This document shows positions 26,757-34,567 of a DNA stretch of 48,421 bases, one piece after another. A program made the position numbers and the translations under genes. Under the pieces are notes generated by a model. The model made no database searches. It was not told the DNA's origin and saw only the letters and a program-made list of their open reading frames with translations. Source of the DNA: Bacillota bacterium (GTDB taxonomy: Bacteria > Bacillota > Limnochordia > DTU080). Every line of letters begins with the position of its first letter. Position 1 is the first letter of the stretch. The stretch covers positions 1 to 48,421 of the forward strand of contig DUQB01000148.1 in assembly GCA_012838035.1 (NCBI GenBank). Direction: 5' to 3'.

Positions 26757-28451
26757 TCACTCGTGCACGAACAGCTCTTCATCTGCGTCCAAGGAGTAGA
26801 CCGTACGCCACAACTCCGGAATCGTGGTGATTCCTGCCAGCACTTTCTCTATACCATTCTCTTCCAATGTGCGAAAACCATCTTCTTTAGCGACCTGCAG
26901 CAAATCAATTTCCGTGGGATCGTTGTTCAATACGCGTCTGAGCGAGCGAGTAATAATCAGCACTTCCTCGATGGGAACGCGACCGCGATACCCGCTTTGT
27001 TTACACTGCGGACAACCTCTACCGCGCCACAGCTTAGTCGCCTGGTATCCGTACTTATCCAAGAAACTCTCTTCAGAAACGGTGGGCGCCGTTTCCTCTT
27101 TACAAGCCGGACAGATACGCCGAGCCAAACGTTGATTCACTACTCCCAGCAGCGTCGCTGAGACCAGGTACGGTTCAATGCCCATATCAATCAGGCGGGT
27201 AAGGGTTCCACAAGCCGAATTGGTGTGGAGCGTCGAAAGGACCAAGTGCCCGGTTAGCGCCGCCCGCACCGCGATCTCCGCCGTCTCCTTGTCTCGGATC
27301 TCACCGACCATCACCACATCGGGGTCTTGCCGTAGAACAGATCGGAGGTTGGAGGCGAAATCGACGCCGATTTTAGGATTGACCTGCACCTGGTTGATCC
27401 CGTCAATGCGATACTCTACCGGATCTTCAACCGTGATGATATTCCGCGTCACCGTGTTCAAACGGTTCAGCATAGCGTACTGCGTAGTCGTTTTACCACT
27501 ACCGGTAGGGCCGGTGACCAGGATCAAGCCGGTAGGTAAGCCTAAAATCTGTTCCAATGCCTTCTTTGAAGCAGGCAGCAAACCGCTTTCGTCCAGATCC
27601 AGTATGGCGGCGCCTTTGTCGAGTATCCGCAATACGGTCTTCTCGCCATAGATGGTGGGCAAGACGGAGATGCGAACATCGATGGCTTGTTCTTCGACGG
27701 TGATCTTCATCCGCCCGTCTTGCGGCCGACGCCGTTCTGTGATGTCCAACCCGGCCATGACTTTCAATCTGAGCGTAACATCCGGATGAATGGCCTTGGG
27801 TAAGCGCATCTCTTCTCGCAATACGCCGTCCACGCGGAACCGAACCACCAAACCCTTTTCCCGCGGTTCAATGTGGACGTCGCTGGCACGGTCGTGTACC
27901 GCCTGGAGTAGAATCAGGTTTACAACCTTCACACCTGGCGAATCCGCCGGGGCATCCGCCGCCGCTTCCGGCGGCTCCTCCTCTACGGGCTCTTCCTCAA
28001 TCTCGGCCACGACATCCTGAGCCGCGGAGGAGAGACTGAACACCCGATCATAAGCCGCTTCTATCTCGTCAGCCGTAGCTACCACAGGTTCTACATACAT
28101 GCCCGTGATGCTTCGCACGGTATCGATCGTAAAGATATCGAGGGGATCCACCATGGCCAGTGTAAGCCGGCTACCCTCGCTCCGCATGGGGAACACGCGG
28201 CCCTCACGCATAATTTCAGCAGGTATGAGAAGCGCCAGCTCCGGATTGATAGGTGCGCTCCAATCAGCACGCGGCAACCCAAGTTGTTCCGCCAGGGCGC
28301 TGGCCATCTGCTCCGCCCTGGCAAAACCCATATCGATTACCAACTTGCCCAACGGTACCCCAGTCTCCAACTGACGCTGTAACGCCTGCGTTAACTGTTC
28401 CTGCGTAATGACCCCGCGCTCGACTAGTATGTCACCTAGACGTCTGCGCAT
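26757..28451 (-). CDS. pilB: PilB, pilus extension ATPase with cyclic-di-GMP-binding MshEN domain
   Basis: This 564-residue extension motor polymerises pilin. Residues 1-60 form a MshEN domain: LGDILVERG, then an L-x-x-x-L-x-x-Q segment, PLGKLVIDMG, and a second L-x-x-Q-x-x-x-P. This is the two-part cyclic-di-GMP-binding signature. After an acidic linker (150-175) comes the GspE ATPase core with Walker A GPTGSGKTTT (near 320), EDPVEYRIDGI, Walker B VVMVGEIRDKETA and GHLVLSTLHTNSA. Four cysteines in CPAC and CPQC (about 455-495) would bind zinc. The gene lies six bases after pilA, so the pilin and its motor are co-transcribed. Pilus extension here is probably controlled directly by cyclic-di-GMP. 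Confidence 0.93.
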   Translation of the reverse strand: MRRRLGDILVERGVITQEQLTQALQRQLETGVPLGKLVIDMGFARAEQMASALAEQLGLPRADWSAPINPELALLIPAEIMREGRVFPMRSEGSRLTLAMVDPLDIFTIDTVRSITGMYVEPVVATADEIEAAYDRVFSLSSAAQDVVAEIEEEPVEEEPPEAAADAPADSPGVKVVNLILLQAVHDRASDVHIEPREKGLVVRFRVDGVLREEMRLPKAIHPDVTLRLKVMAGLDITERRRPQDGRMKITVEEQAIDVRISVLPTIYGEKTVLRILDKGAAILDLDESGLLPASKKALEQILGLPTGLILVTGPTGSGKTTTQYAMLNRLNTVTRNIITVEDPVEYRIDGINQVQVNPKIGVDFASNLRSVLRQDPDVVMVGEIRDKETAEIAVRAALTGHLVLSTLHTNSACGTLTRLIDMGIEPYLVSATLLGVVNQRLARRICPACKEETAPTVSEESFLDKYGYQATKLWRGRGCPQCKQSGYRGRVPIEEVLIITRSLRRVLNNDPTEIDLLQVAKEDGFRTLEENGIEKVLAGITTIPELWRTVYSLDADEELFVHE

Positions 28452-28457
28452 GGGAGG

Positions 28458-28877
28458 TTAGTCGGGTAGGGTGAAGGTTTTAGCAGTTAAGCCCTCGCCA
28501 CCAAAGTAAGGTGTGATCGTTATATCATCACCAGCAGCGTCTTGACGTATATCTAAATGATAGAGTTCCATGTCTCCTTTGTCTGTTGGTGTAGATCCAG
28601 AGGCTACATTTACACTAAATTCTGCATCTGACACAGAAACTAATTCCTCTGGGTCGTCAACATCGCTTAAATCATTAGTTCCGACAGCCAACATCTCCAC
28701 TAGGATTGCGGTGCCAAAGCTATCTGCATATGAGTTTAATTTTGCTGTTGCGGCGTTCTTCCTCATCCTACCCACCATCGGAATCGCTACACCAGCCAAC
28801 ACACCCAAGATCACAATAACCATCATCAACTCTACGAGGGTAAAACCTTTGTCGTTATTACGGAACTTATTCAACAT
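28458..28877 (-). CDS. pilA: Major type IV pilin (PilA-like)
   Basis: This 139-residue prepilin is the first gene of the pilus operon. Its leader ends in DKG, and the mature protein begins FTLVELMMVIVILGVLAGVA with Phe1 and Glu5, the ideal PilD substrate. The globular part (about 95 residues) is short, acidic and lacks the C-terminal disulfide pair, so it is closer to GspG/small pilins than to Pseudomonas-type PilA. A GGGGAGG site lies upstream of the ATG. Position and the ideal signal suggest that it is the main pilus subunit. The 282 bases upstream are AT-rich near the start (TATATA/TATAAA), but I cannot settle on one promoter. Confidence 0.85.
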   Translation of the reverse strand: MLNKFRNNDKGFTLVELMMVIVILGVLAGVAIPMVGRMRKNAATAKLNSYADSFGTAILVEMLAVGTNDLSDVDDPEELVSVSDAEFSVNVASGSTPTDKGDMELYHLDIRQDAAGDDITITPYFGGEGLTAKTFTLPD

Positions 28878-29159
28878 GCCAAACTGCCTCCCCGATATTT
28901 ATATATTATTTTGCACTTAATTTACACTGACTTTCGCCAATGTTCCATGCAATCCTGCACAAAGCCATTAGAACTTAGTTTCGCAAAGGTGTTGGTGGTC
29001 AACCGGGTCAACCTAGTGCTCACTCCATTACCTTAATCTGACTAGAGTTTCTAGGACTTATGCCCTAGTTTCTGGTGCCCACCATAGGACCTGCCAGACA
29101 CAACTAAGCATCCGCTCATAACATCAGAGCACATCATAGAATCAAGTGTTCCTATTAGA

Positions 29160-29546
29160 CTAGTTGACAAAGGCGTTTTTCGAGCTACCTTGACACATAA
29201 TAGTTATCACAGTATCCGAAGAGAGATCACGCTTGGGCAGGAATGCCACTGCTCCAAGCTCTTTAGCTAACTCTGCGTACTGTGGCTCGGCATAAGAACT
29301 GACAATCATCACTGGCAGCTCAGGGTAACGCTTCTTTAATTCCTTGATGACTGCAAATCCGCTCATTCCGGTCATATGTACATCTAGCAATACGAGATTC
29401 ACATCAATGTTTGGTATCAACTGTAGAGCTTCACAACCGTCATTCGCTCTGGCTACCATCTTACAGTTACCCTTGTTTAAGAGCAATTCCGCCATATCGA
29501 GGAACTCGGGTTGATCATCTACCACTAAGACTCGTAATTCGTGCAC
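29160..29546 (-). CDS. Stand-alone receiver (CheY/Spo0F-like)
   Basis: This 128-residue single-domain response regulator has the acidic pair in VVDDQ, the phospho-Asp in LLDVHM, the Ser switch in IVSSYA and the Lys in LPKRD. It has no output domain. The GTG at 29546 is preceded by GGAGGAAC. It lies 282 bases upstream of pilA on the same strand, in the position where twitching systems often carry PilG/PilH-like regulators, so a role in pilus control is plausible but inferred. No chemotaxis kinase is present in the window. Confidence 0.8.
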   Translation of the reverse strand: MHELRVLVVDDQPEFLDMAELLLNKGNCKMVARANDGCEALQLIPNIDVNLVLLDVHMTGMSGFAVIKELKKRYPELPVMIVSSYAEPQYAELAKELGAVAFLPKRDLSSDTVITIMCQGSSKNAFVN

Positions 29547-29958
29547 CGTCGTTCCTCCACCTAGATAACAACCTTAGTTACGCATATAAACTAGCATAGG
29601 TCCGCGACGGTGTCCTGGGTGTTTTCCCCTATTTTCTTACATAAAACGAATATAATCCCAGGGATTCCCTCTGTAATAATCCCTTCCCTACGGCGTTTCA
29701 CGGGTTTTCGGCGTAAGTGTTAACTTTGTGTAACCTACCGTACGAAGTTGGTGCTGCGAGGATGGAATGAGTGGGCTGAGCTGGTCATAGATGATGAAGA
29801 CCGCGCCAATAGGCCATTGGTCTCAGTGGCTCTGCTTGGCAAACGGCTTTTTCGCCAAAAACCCATGCTAAATACGCAAAACGCCTGCTATACCCCGTAT
29901 TCACCCCGGACTGTTCGGCGCTGGGCACGGCAACCGAAAAATGGGACCTAGGGCGAGT
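29547..29958. other. Intergenic stretch without a supported gene
   Basis: These 412 bases lie between the receiver gene and the riboswitch promoter. The only clear structure is a short inverted repeat, AATCCC-a-GGGATT at 29654-29666. Open frames here have no ribosome site and read as low-quality sequence. Confidence 0.4.
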
Positions 29959-29987
29959 TTACTCTTCGTTTGCCATTCTGTTAGAAT
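29959..29987 (+). promoter_or_regulatory. Promoter of the cyclic-di-GMP riboswitch transcript
   Basis: An extended -10, TG-T-TAGAAT (29979-29987), lies 17 bases after TTACTC (29959-29964). Transcription should start near 29994, about 20 bases before the riboswitch aptamer. The match to the extended -10 consensus and the placement next to the aptamer support each other. Confidence 0.55.
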
Positions 29988-30013
29988 GAGCATGTCCAAA
30001 AAGGTATAAAATC

Positions 30014-30091
30014 CCCGATAATGGCACACCCGTCGCGAGGCGGGGTCGCAAAGCCGCGGGCCTGAACGGTTGTTCAGGCAGCCGGGTTACC
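30014..30091 (+). promoter_or_regulatory. GEMM-I cyclic-di-GMP riboswitch
   Basis: The aptamer matches the GEMM-I (c-di-GMP-I) pattern in order. It has GGCACACC (consensus GGCAAACC), a stem CCCGTC/GGCGGG capped by a GNRA tetraloop GCGA, then GTCGCAAAGCC, which contains the ligand-binding core. A second stem, GCCTGAAC-GGTT-GTTCAGGC, is followed by GCCGGGTTACC. One substitution (C for A in GGCAAACC) is the only visible departure. It reads on the plus strand, away from the pilus operon. A terminator hairpin starts inside its 3' end, so it probably controls transcription read-through. No convincing gene follows on the plus strand, which is the puzzle of this element. Confidence 0.88.
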
Positions 30092-30143
30092 AAAGGGTTG
30101 TATTGCGGTTTATTATTGGCCCTTTGGCGGGTCTTTTCTTTTT
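30090..30143 (+). terminator. Riboswitch expression-platform terminator
   Basis: CCAAAGGG (30090-30097) pairs with CCCTTTGG (30120-30127), followed by CGGG and then a T-rich run, TCTTTTCTTTTT. The left arm shares the final CC of the aptamer's GGGTTACC, so ligand binding and terminator folding could compete. The loop is long (22 bases), and the T-run begins four bases after the stem. Confidence 0.6.
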
Positions 30144-30269
30144 GGCACGTTGTTAGCGGTAACAAGTTTGCTGAGGAGCTATTGAGCAGAGCCCCCCCTC
30201 ACCCTCTATAGCATCCGGCAAAACCAGCGGCATGTCGCAAGATGGAGGTGACGACACTGTCAGGTTTAC

Positions 30270-30348
30270 CTAGCGGCACAGAGTACTGCTAAACCTATAT
30301 GTCCTCTCCCCCCGGTCGGGCATACAGGTTTAGGCTCTGTGCTGCTAG
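30270..30348. repeat. Long imperfect inverted repeat downstream of the riboswitch
   Basis: The left arm has blocks CTAGCGGCACAGAG, CTAAACCT and TATG. They match right-arm blocks CATA, AGGTTTAG, CTCTGTGC and GCTAG in reverse complement, separated by small bulges. The hairpin would be about 79 bases with a C-rich loop. It lacks a T-tract, so it is not a simple terminator. It lies about 130 bases after the riboswitch terminator on the same transcript path. The remaining bases up to 30563 hold a smaller hairpin (CTTTGC/GCAAAG at about 30536-30553) and no supported gene. Confidence 0.6.
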
Positions 30349-30563
30349 CATTTTACCCACCAAAAGTCTGCGGCCGAATTGCGAACCAAGCAATCCGCCC
30401 TGCGCTCTTCTCTAGGTACGGACTGCAAACGCTCTTTACCCCACTACTCCACCTGCAGATAACGACGTACCTGCTTCAGCTCAGCTGCCGCCGCCCAGAT
30501 ACCGGCTCCTATACGGTGATGACAATAGCGGGTTCCTTTGCTGTGAGCGGCAAAGGCGCGGCG

Positions 30564-31865
30564 TCAAATCGTAAACTCTCTCGCCTCAATTTGAGCTCGC
30601 CAGGCTAAGGCCGCCTCCCGCATTTCTTCGGCGATTTCCGGATAGCTGTCCTTCAGGTTTACCCTCTCGCCCATATCCTCATCCAGGTTCGATAAGAACA
30701 CGGGATCAACCGGGGTATCGGTACCGATCAACCTACCGTTTAGCACCAGTTTCCATGGGCCGCGCCGCATAGCCGTCTGCTTGCCGTACTCCCAAAACAC
30801 TTCCGTATGCGGCGATGGCGCTTGCTCGGTAACGACAGGTAGAATATTCAAACCGTCCAGCTCGTAGGTTGAAGGGTCGCCTCCGGCGGCAGTTAAGATG
30901 GTGGGGAACACGTCCATACTCGCCACAACTGCATCACAAACCTGTCCCGCCGGAATGCGTGCGGGCCAACTCATAATCGCCGGCATACGCAGTCCGCCTT
31001 CGAAAAGGCTCGTCTTATGGCCTTTAAACTTGGCGGCGGATCCACCATAATAGGGATCCATGGTCCCATCCAGCCAGTTGCGAGATTCCCGCGAGGGGCC
31101 GTTGTCGCTGGTGTAGAAGATACAGGTATTATCCAGAACGCCTTGGCGCCTCAGTTCGTCGATAATGGCGCCCACACTGTCATCCACGGCGCTGATCATC
31201 GCCGCCATAATGCGGCGATCCCAGGGCAAGTGTTTGAACCGATCCAGGTACTTCTGCGGCGCATGCATCGGATAATGCGGCGCGTTGTATGGCACATACA
31301 GGAAGAAAGGTTCATCACGCTGCGTAGCTGAGCGAATATAGTCGATGGCCTTTTCGGTAATCAGTTCGGTGAAGTAACGGCCGTCCGCATGGATTTCGCG
31401 ATCATCCTCCCACAAATCATGTATCGGATTGGTTTTGCCCCAGTAGTAAATATGGGAGTAGTAATCAATGCAGCCCGCCATAAAGCCGAACCAGTTGTCG
31501 AAGCCATGGTTGTGCGGCCGACACTCCGGTATTAGGCCTAAGTGCCATTTCCCGCACATCGCCGTTTGGTAGCCGCACTCTTTCAGCGCGGTAGCGATCG
31601 TCGGTACGGATGGCGGTAGACCAGCCGTCGTGCGCAAGCCCGCCAAAATAGCGCGTACGCCTGCGTTCCCCGGATAGCGACCTGTCAGCAGAGCGGCTCT
31701 TGATGGTGAGCATACCGGAGAATTGGAATACCATGACGTGAACCTGACGCCTGACGCAGCGAGATCATCTAAATGCGGCGTACAGAAATCCGCGGCTCCC
31801 ATGCAAGATAAGTCGCCATACCCCTGATCGTCGGTAAGGAAGACAATAAAGTTCGGTCTGTTCAA
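30564..31865 (-). CDS. Cys-type sulfatase (arylsulfatase family)
   Basis: This 433-residue sulfatase would remove sulfate esters from glycans. The maturation motif CSPSRAALLTG (Cys near residue 52) becomes formylglycine after action of a maturation enzyme that is not encoded in this window. Metal ligands are the early Asp pair in FLTDDQGYGD and the later TSDNGPS segment (near residue 255). No signal peptide is present, so it is probably cytosolic and acts on imported oligosaccharides. The TTG start at 31865 has AAGGAGAGG upstream. It is transcribed away from the LacI/PL6 cluster but fits the same pathway. Confidence 0.88.
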   Translation of the reverse strand: MNRPNFIVFLTDDQGYGDLSCMGAADFCTPHLDDLAASGVRFTSWYSNSPVCSPSRAALLTGRYPGNAGVRAILAGLRTTAGLPPSVPTIATALKECGYQTAMCGKWHLGLIPECRPHNHGFDNWFGFMAGCIDYYSHIYYWGKTNPIHDLWEDDREIHADGRYFTELITEKAIDYIRSATQRDEPFFLYVPYNAPHYPMHAPQKYLDRFKHLPWDRRIMAAMISAVDDSVGAIIDELRRQGVLDNTCIFYTSDNGPSRESRNWLDGTMDPYYGGSAAKFKGHKTSLFEGGLRMPAIMSWPARIPAGQVCDAVVASMDVFPTILTAAGGDPSTYELDGLNILPVVTEQAPSPHTEVFWEYGKQTAMRRGPWKLVLNGRLIGTDTPVDPVFLSNLDEDMGERVNLKDSYPEIAEEMREAALAWRAQIEAREFTI

Positions 31866-32052
31866 TAAAACCCTCTCCTTTATGCACTGAATCTATGTAG
31901 CCGCCAACATGTTCGGGGAGCCGACAACAGCACTTGTATTACAAGTCCTATGCATGAAATACGCAAGAGCACGGCCAATTCCTGCCGTATTCAGACTGCG
32001 TGGCGAGATTCCGGAGCGCTCTGTCTGCTATGAAGTAACGATTGTTAGTCCC

Positions 32053-32087
32053 GAAATAAAATAACAAGGCGCCTGCGGAGCGCCTTG
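32053..32087 (-). terminator. Terminator of the rubredoxin-rubrerythrin operon
   Basis: On the minus strand CAAGGCGC pairs perfectly with GCGCCTTG across a seven-base loop and is followed by TTATTTTATTT. It lies about 40 bases after the rubrerythrin stop. The remaining bases to 31865 hold only the upstream region of the sulfatase operon's left-going gene. Confidence 0.85.
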
Positions 32088-32126
32088 CAGTACGAGCTTA
32101 TGATGGTACGGGAACGTACGCTACGT

Positions 32127-33104
32127 TTAGTACTTGATAAACTTGGACCCTAAGGCGCCGCAGATGCTGCACCTGTCGGGCACGTACTTCTCGATGTTCC
32201 CACAAAGCGGGCAGAGGTAGTAAAAGACCTCTTCAGTACTGTCCAAATTGTCAATCGCATCTTGATAAAGCTTGGCATGCACCTCTTCCGCCTTCATCGC
32301 GAAGGTAAAGGACATCACCGCCGCCTTGTTGCCGGCAGCTTCGGCTTCAGCTACGAACGGCGGGTACATGGACTGGTACTCATAGGTTTCGCCGGCTATA
32401 CCGTCCTTTAAGTTCTCCAGCGTCGAGCCGATCTTCCCGGCCACCTCAAAATGCTTCAGGGCGTGAATGGTTTCAGCATCAGCGGCTGCTCTAAACAACT
32501 TGGCCGCATTCAACTTGCCTTCCTTCTCCGCCTTTTTAGCATAAGCCGTGTACTTCCGGTTCGCCTCAGCCTCACCGGTAAATGCCTTCATCAAGTTTTC
32601 ATAGGTTTTGTCGCTCACAGACTTGCCTCCCCGGTCAGCAAACAGGTTTGCCAGTAGTTTCTCCACAGCCGCTTGGGGAAAACCTTCCGCTTGCTCCTCA
32701 CCGATGAGCGATTGGAGGAAATCCTGCGTGTTTTGGCTTTGAGGCAGCATGTAACCGGCCTCGCGGATGATGTCTTCGGCCATAATGCGGTTGGACATCG
32801 CAATCGCCTCTGCCAGCTTGCCCGGTAACCCGGCGGCTATCATTTCCTGCTTAGACTTACTGCGCAGCAGGACGCGCATCGCATCAATCACAGTGCCTTC
32901 CTTGGGCTGTTGCGGCGGATACTCCACCGGAACCATCGAAATCGCGCCGGAAGGGCAGGCGTCGGCGCAATCGCCGCAACCGATACACTTTTCAACATCA
33001 ATAATGCTGTTCTCGGTGTCTGTGGCCCCTGTCGGACAGACATATAAACACAAGCAATCTTTGGTACACAGACGGATATTCCTGACGGCATATTTCACAG
33101 CCAT
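32127..33104 (-). CDS. Ferredoxin-rubrerythrin fusion protein
   Basis: This 325-residue redox protein probably reduces hydrogen peroxide in an anaerobe. Residues 5-60 are a ferredoxin domain whose second cluster motif is CIGCGDCADACPSG; the first is altered (CTKDCLCLYVCPTG). Residues 65-160 are a helical linker. Residues 160-290 are a rubrerythrin diiron four-helix domain with TGEAEANRKY, an E-T-I-H-A segment and an E-E-V-H-A segment. The end (about 290-325) is a rubredoxin-like metal site with CPLCGN and CSICGA. Classical rubrerythrin lacks the ferredoxin part, so electrons may enter directly through it. The ATG at 33104 is chosen over a GTG at 33110 because GGGGAGG then has proper spacing. 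The gene follows the double rubredoxin gene immediately. Confidence 0.87.
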   Translation of the reverse strand: MAVKYAVRNIRLCTKDCLCLYVCPTGATDTENSIIDVEKCIGCGDCADACPSGAISMVPVEYPPQQPKEGTVIDAMRVLLRSKSKQEMIAAGLPGKLAEAIAMSNRIMAEDIIREAGYMLPQSQNTQDFLQSLIGEEQAEGFPQAAVEKLLANLFADRGGKSVSDKTYENLMKAFTGEAEANRKYTAYAKKAEKEGKLNAAKLFRAAADAETIHALKHFEVAGKIGSTLENLKDGIAGETYEYQSMYPPFVAEAEAAGNKAAVMSFTFAMKAEEVHAKLYQDAIDNLDSTEEVFYYLCPLCGNIEKYVPDRCSICGALGSKFIKY

Positions 33105-33109
33105 TCCCA

Positions 33110-33784
33110 CTACCTCCCCTCAACCTCGGCGAATTTCCAGTTAGGCACTTTACACACCGGACAAACCTCCGGCAATTGGTCGCCTACGTAAACAAAGCCG
33201 CAGATGGTGCAGACGTAGACGCCGGTGTTTTCCAGCATGGCGTCGCCCTCTTTTGCATAGCGGGTCAGCAGCGACTTCAAAATGCGGGTGACCTTCTCGC
33301 TCCAGGTTAACGCCCGTAGCGCCCCGCGATCGCCGACTTCTTTAGCCGTTGCGTTTGCATTGGGAAACCCTTCTGTCAAATCTTCCTCAATGCGGGTCAG
33401 CAGCTGATCAAAAGCCGGGTCTTGCGCAGAGGGCGCAGCTGATTTAAAAAAGGCGGCCAGTGTCATAAAACTCTCGGCTTCAGCCGGCTTGTACTGCTTT
33501 TCGCAACCCCGCGCCAAATTCGTGCACAGCGCGCTGATCTCAAGCGGAGTCAGCTCTCTCACATTTTCCGTTGAGGCGACGTCAGACGCCGCTTTTTTCT
33601 CTACCACCGGGGCCGCCGGAGCAGATTCTTCCTGCTCAAACTCGTCCTTGGTCGCGCCGCAAATCGGACATACCCAGTCTTCCGGCAGGTCTTCCCATTT
33701 GGTACCAGGCGGAATGCCGGCATCGGGAATACCTTGCGCTTCATCATAGACGAAGCCGCAAACGGTACATATGTACTTTTCCAT
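33110..33784 (-). CDS. Double rubredoxin protein
   Basis: This 224-residue protein has a full rubredoxin at residues 1-52 ([10 protein letters not shown], then [13 protein letters not shown]), an Ala/Pro-rich linker, a helical middle (75-180), and a second short rubredoxin-like site at the end ([21 protein letters not shown]). It is likely to pass electrons to the ferredoxin-rubrerythrin encoded directly downstream (stop and start are five bases apart). Two iron sites joined by a helical domain is an uncommon arrangement. AAGGAG precedes the ATG at 33784. Confidence 0.85.
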   Translation of the reverse strand: MEKYICTVCGFVYDEAQGIPDAGIPPGTKWEDLPEDWVCPICGATKDEFEQEESAPAAPVVEKKAASDVASTENVRELTPLEISALCTNLARGCEKQYKPAEAESFMTLAAFFKSAAPSAQDPAFDQLLTRIEEDLTEGFPNANATAKEVGDRGALRALTWSEKVTRILKSLLTRYAKEGDAMLENTGVYVCTICGFVYVGDQLPEVCPVCKVPNWKFAEVEGR

Positions 33785-34567
33785 GCCATTACTCCTTTCA
33801 TCTATATTCCTCTACATTGAGAAGCGGCCTCTACATACCCGATGTAGCCTAGGAATTCCAACGGCAACCATCGCATCTTGCGGTATGTATAACCGGCTAC
33901 TCTGCGAAAACGTACTTCATAAACCTACAAAAGGGGAGGCAATCTATCGCGATAATTGTAAGATTCACCAACCGGGGGCGGAAAACCTTGTTTACATATC
34001 CAAATTGACGAAAAATAAAGTTAGCGATTATTCACCACGCTAATCAAAGTCTATTGTCCCTTGAGTATAGGAAGGGGGCCGATTAAAGGCGCCAAACAGG
34101 CGGTCGTGTAGCCACCTTTTCACCAACTGCGCTCTTCACACCATGTGAGCATTTCGGCAATGCCTTTATTCAACCGCCGAACCGCAGCTTGTACACCGCT
34201 GCAGTACTCTACCTACCAGTACCTCCTCATCCCGGCCGGGCGATGGTTCAAATTTTATTAAAACCTATCGCACCTCTCTTCTTCCTCCCCTCCCTGTTCT
34301 AATGCGCATTTCCCGGAAAATATCCTTGAGTAGAAGGAATTGAACAACCCGAATGGAAATGTTACCTAAAGGTTAACGAACTCTGAACGACATGGTGGTT
34401 TTTGAGCGGCCTCTCGGCTCAAGTAACCTCGAAAACAAGGTCCGTACCGCCCTCTCCGATCAGATGCGGCAGCGTAGTAGAACTCGTTCACTACAGACGT
34501 CCGGCGGCTTGCTCATCCTTTGGTAACGCCACTGACAGTACTTTAAAGACAAAAGGCGGCATACTTT
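33785..34567. other. Long intergenic region with a minus-strand terminator and a possible gene remnant
   Basis: These 783 bases hold no intact gene. On the minus strand the pair TTAGCG/CGCTAA at about 34021-34042 is followed by TTTATTTTT, a good terminator with no annotated gene feeding it. Upstream of it, minus-strand bases 34120-34212 encode a 31-residue helical stretch (including AAVRRLNKGIAEML) that reads like the end of a lost protein. Near 34309-34319 there is a palindrome TTTCC-c-GGAAA that might be an operator for the LacI-type regulator starting at 34568. Confidence 0.35.

Noticed and set aside
28975-29000. CGCAAAG motif upstream of pilA as a riboswitch core
   Set aside because: The flanking stems and the GGCAAACC and GGGTTACC parts are absent on both strands.
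30339-30608. Open frame downstream of the riboswitch as its target gene
   Set aside because: It begins inside the right arm of the hairpin, has no ribosome site, and overlaps the sulfatase end on the other strand.
33771-34043. Open frame with a GEAIYRDNC segment resembling cytochrome c
   Set aside because: No CxxCH haem motif, no ribosome site, and it overlaps the start of the rubredoxin gene and a terminator on the other strand.
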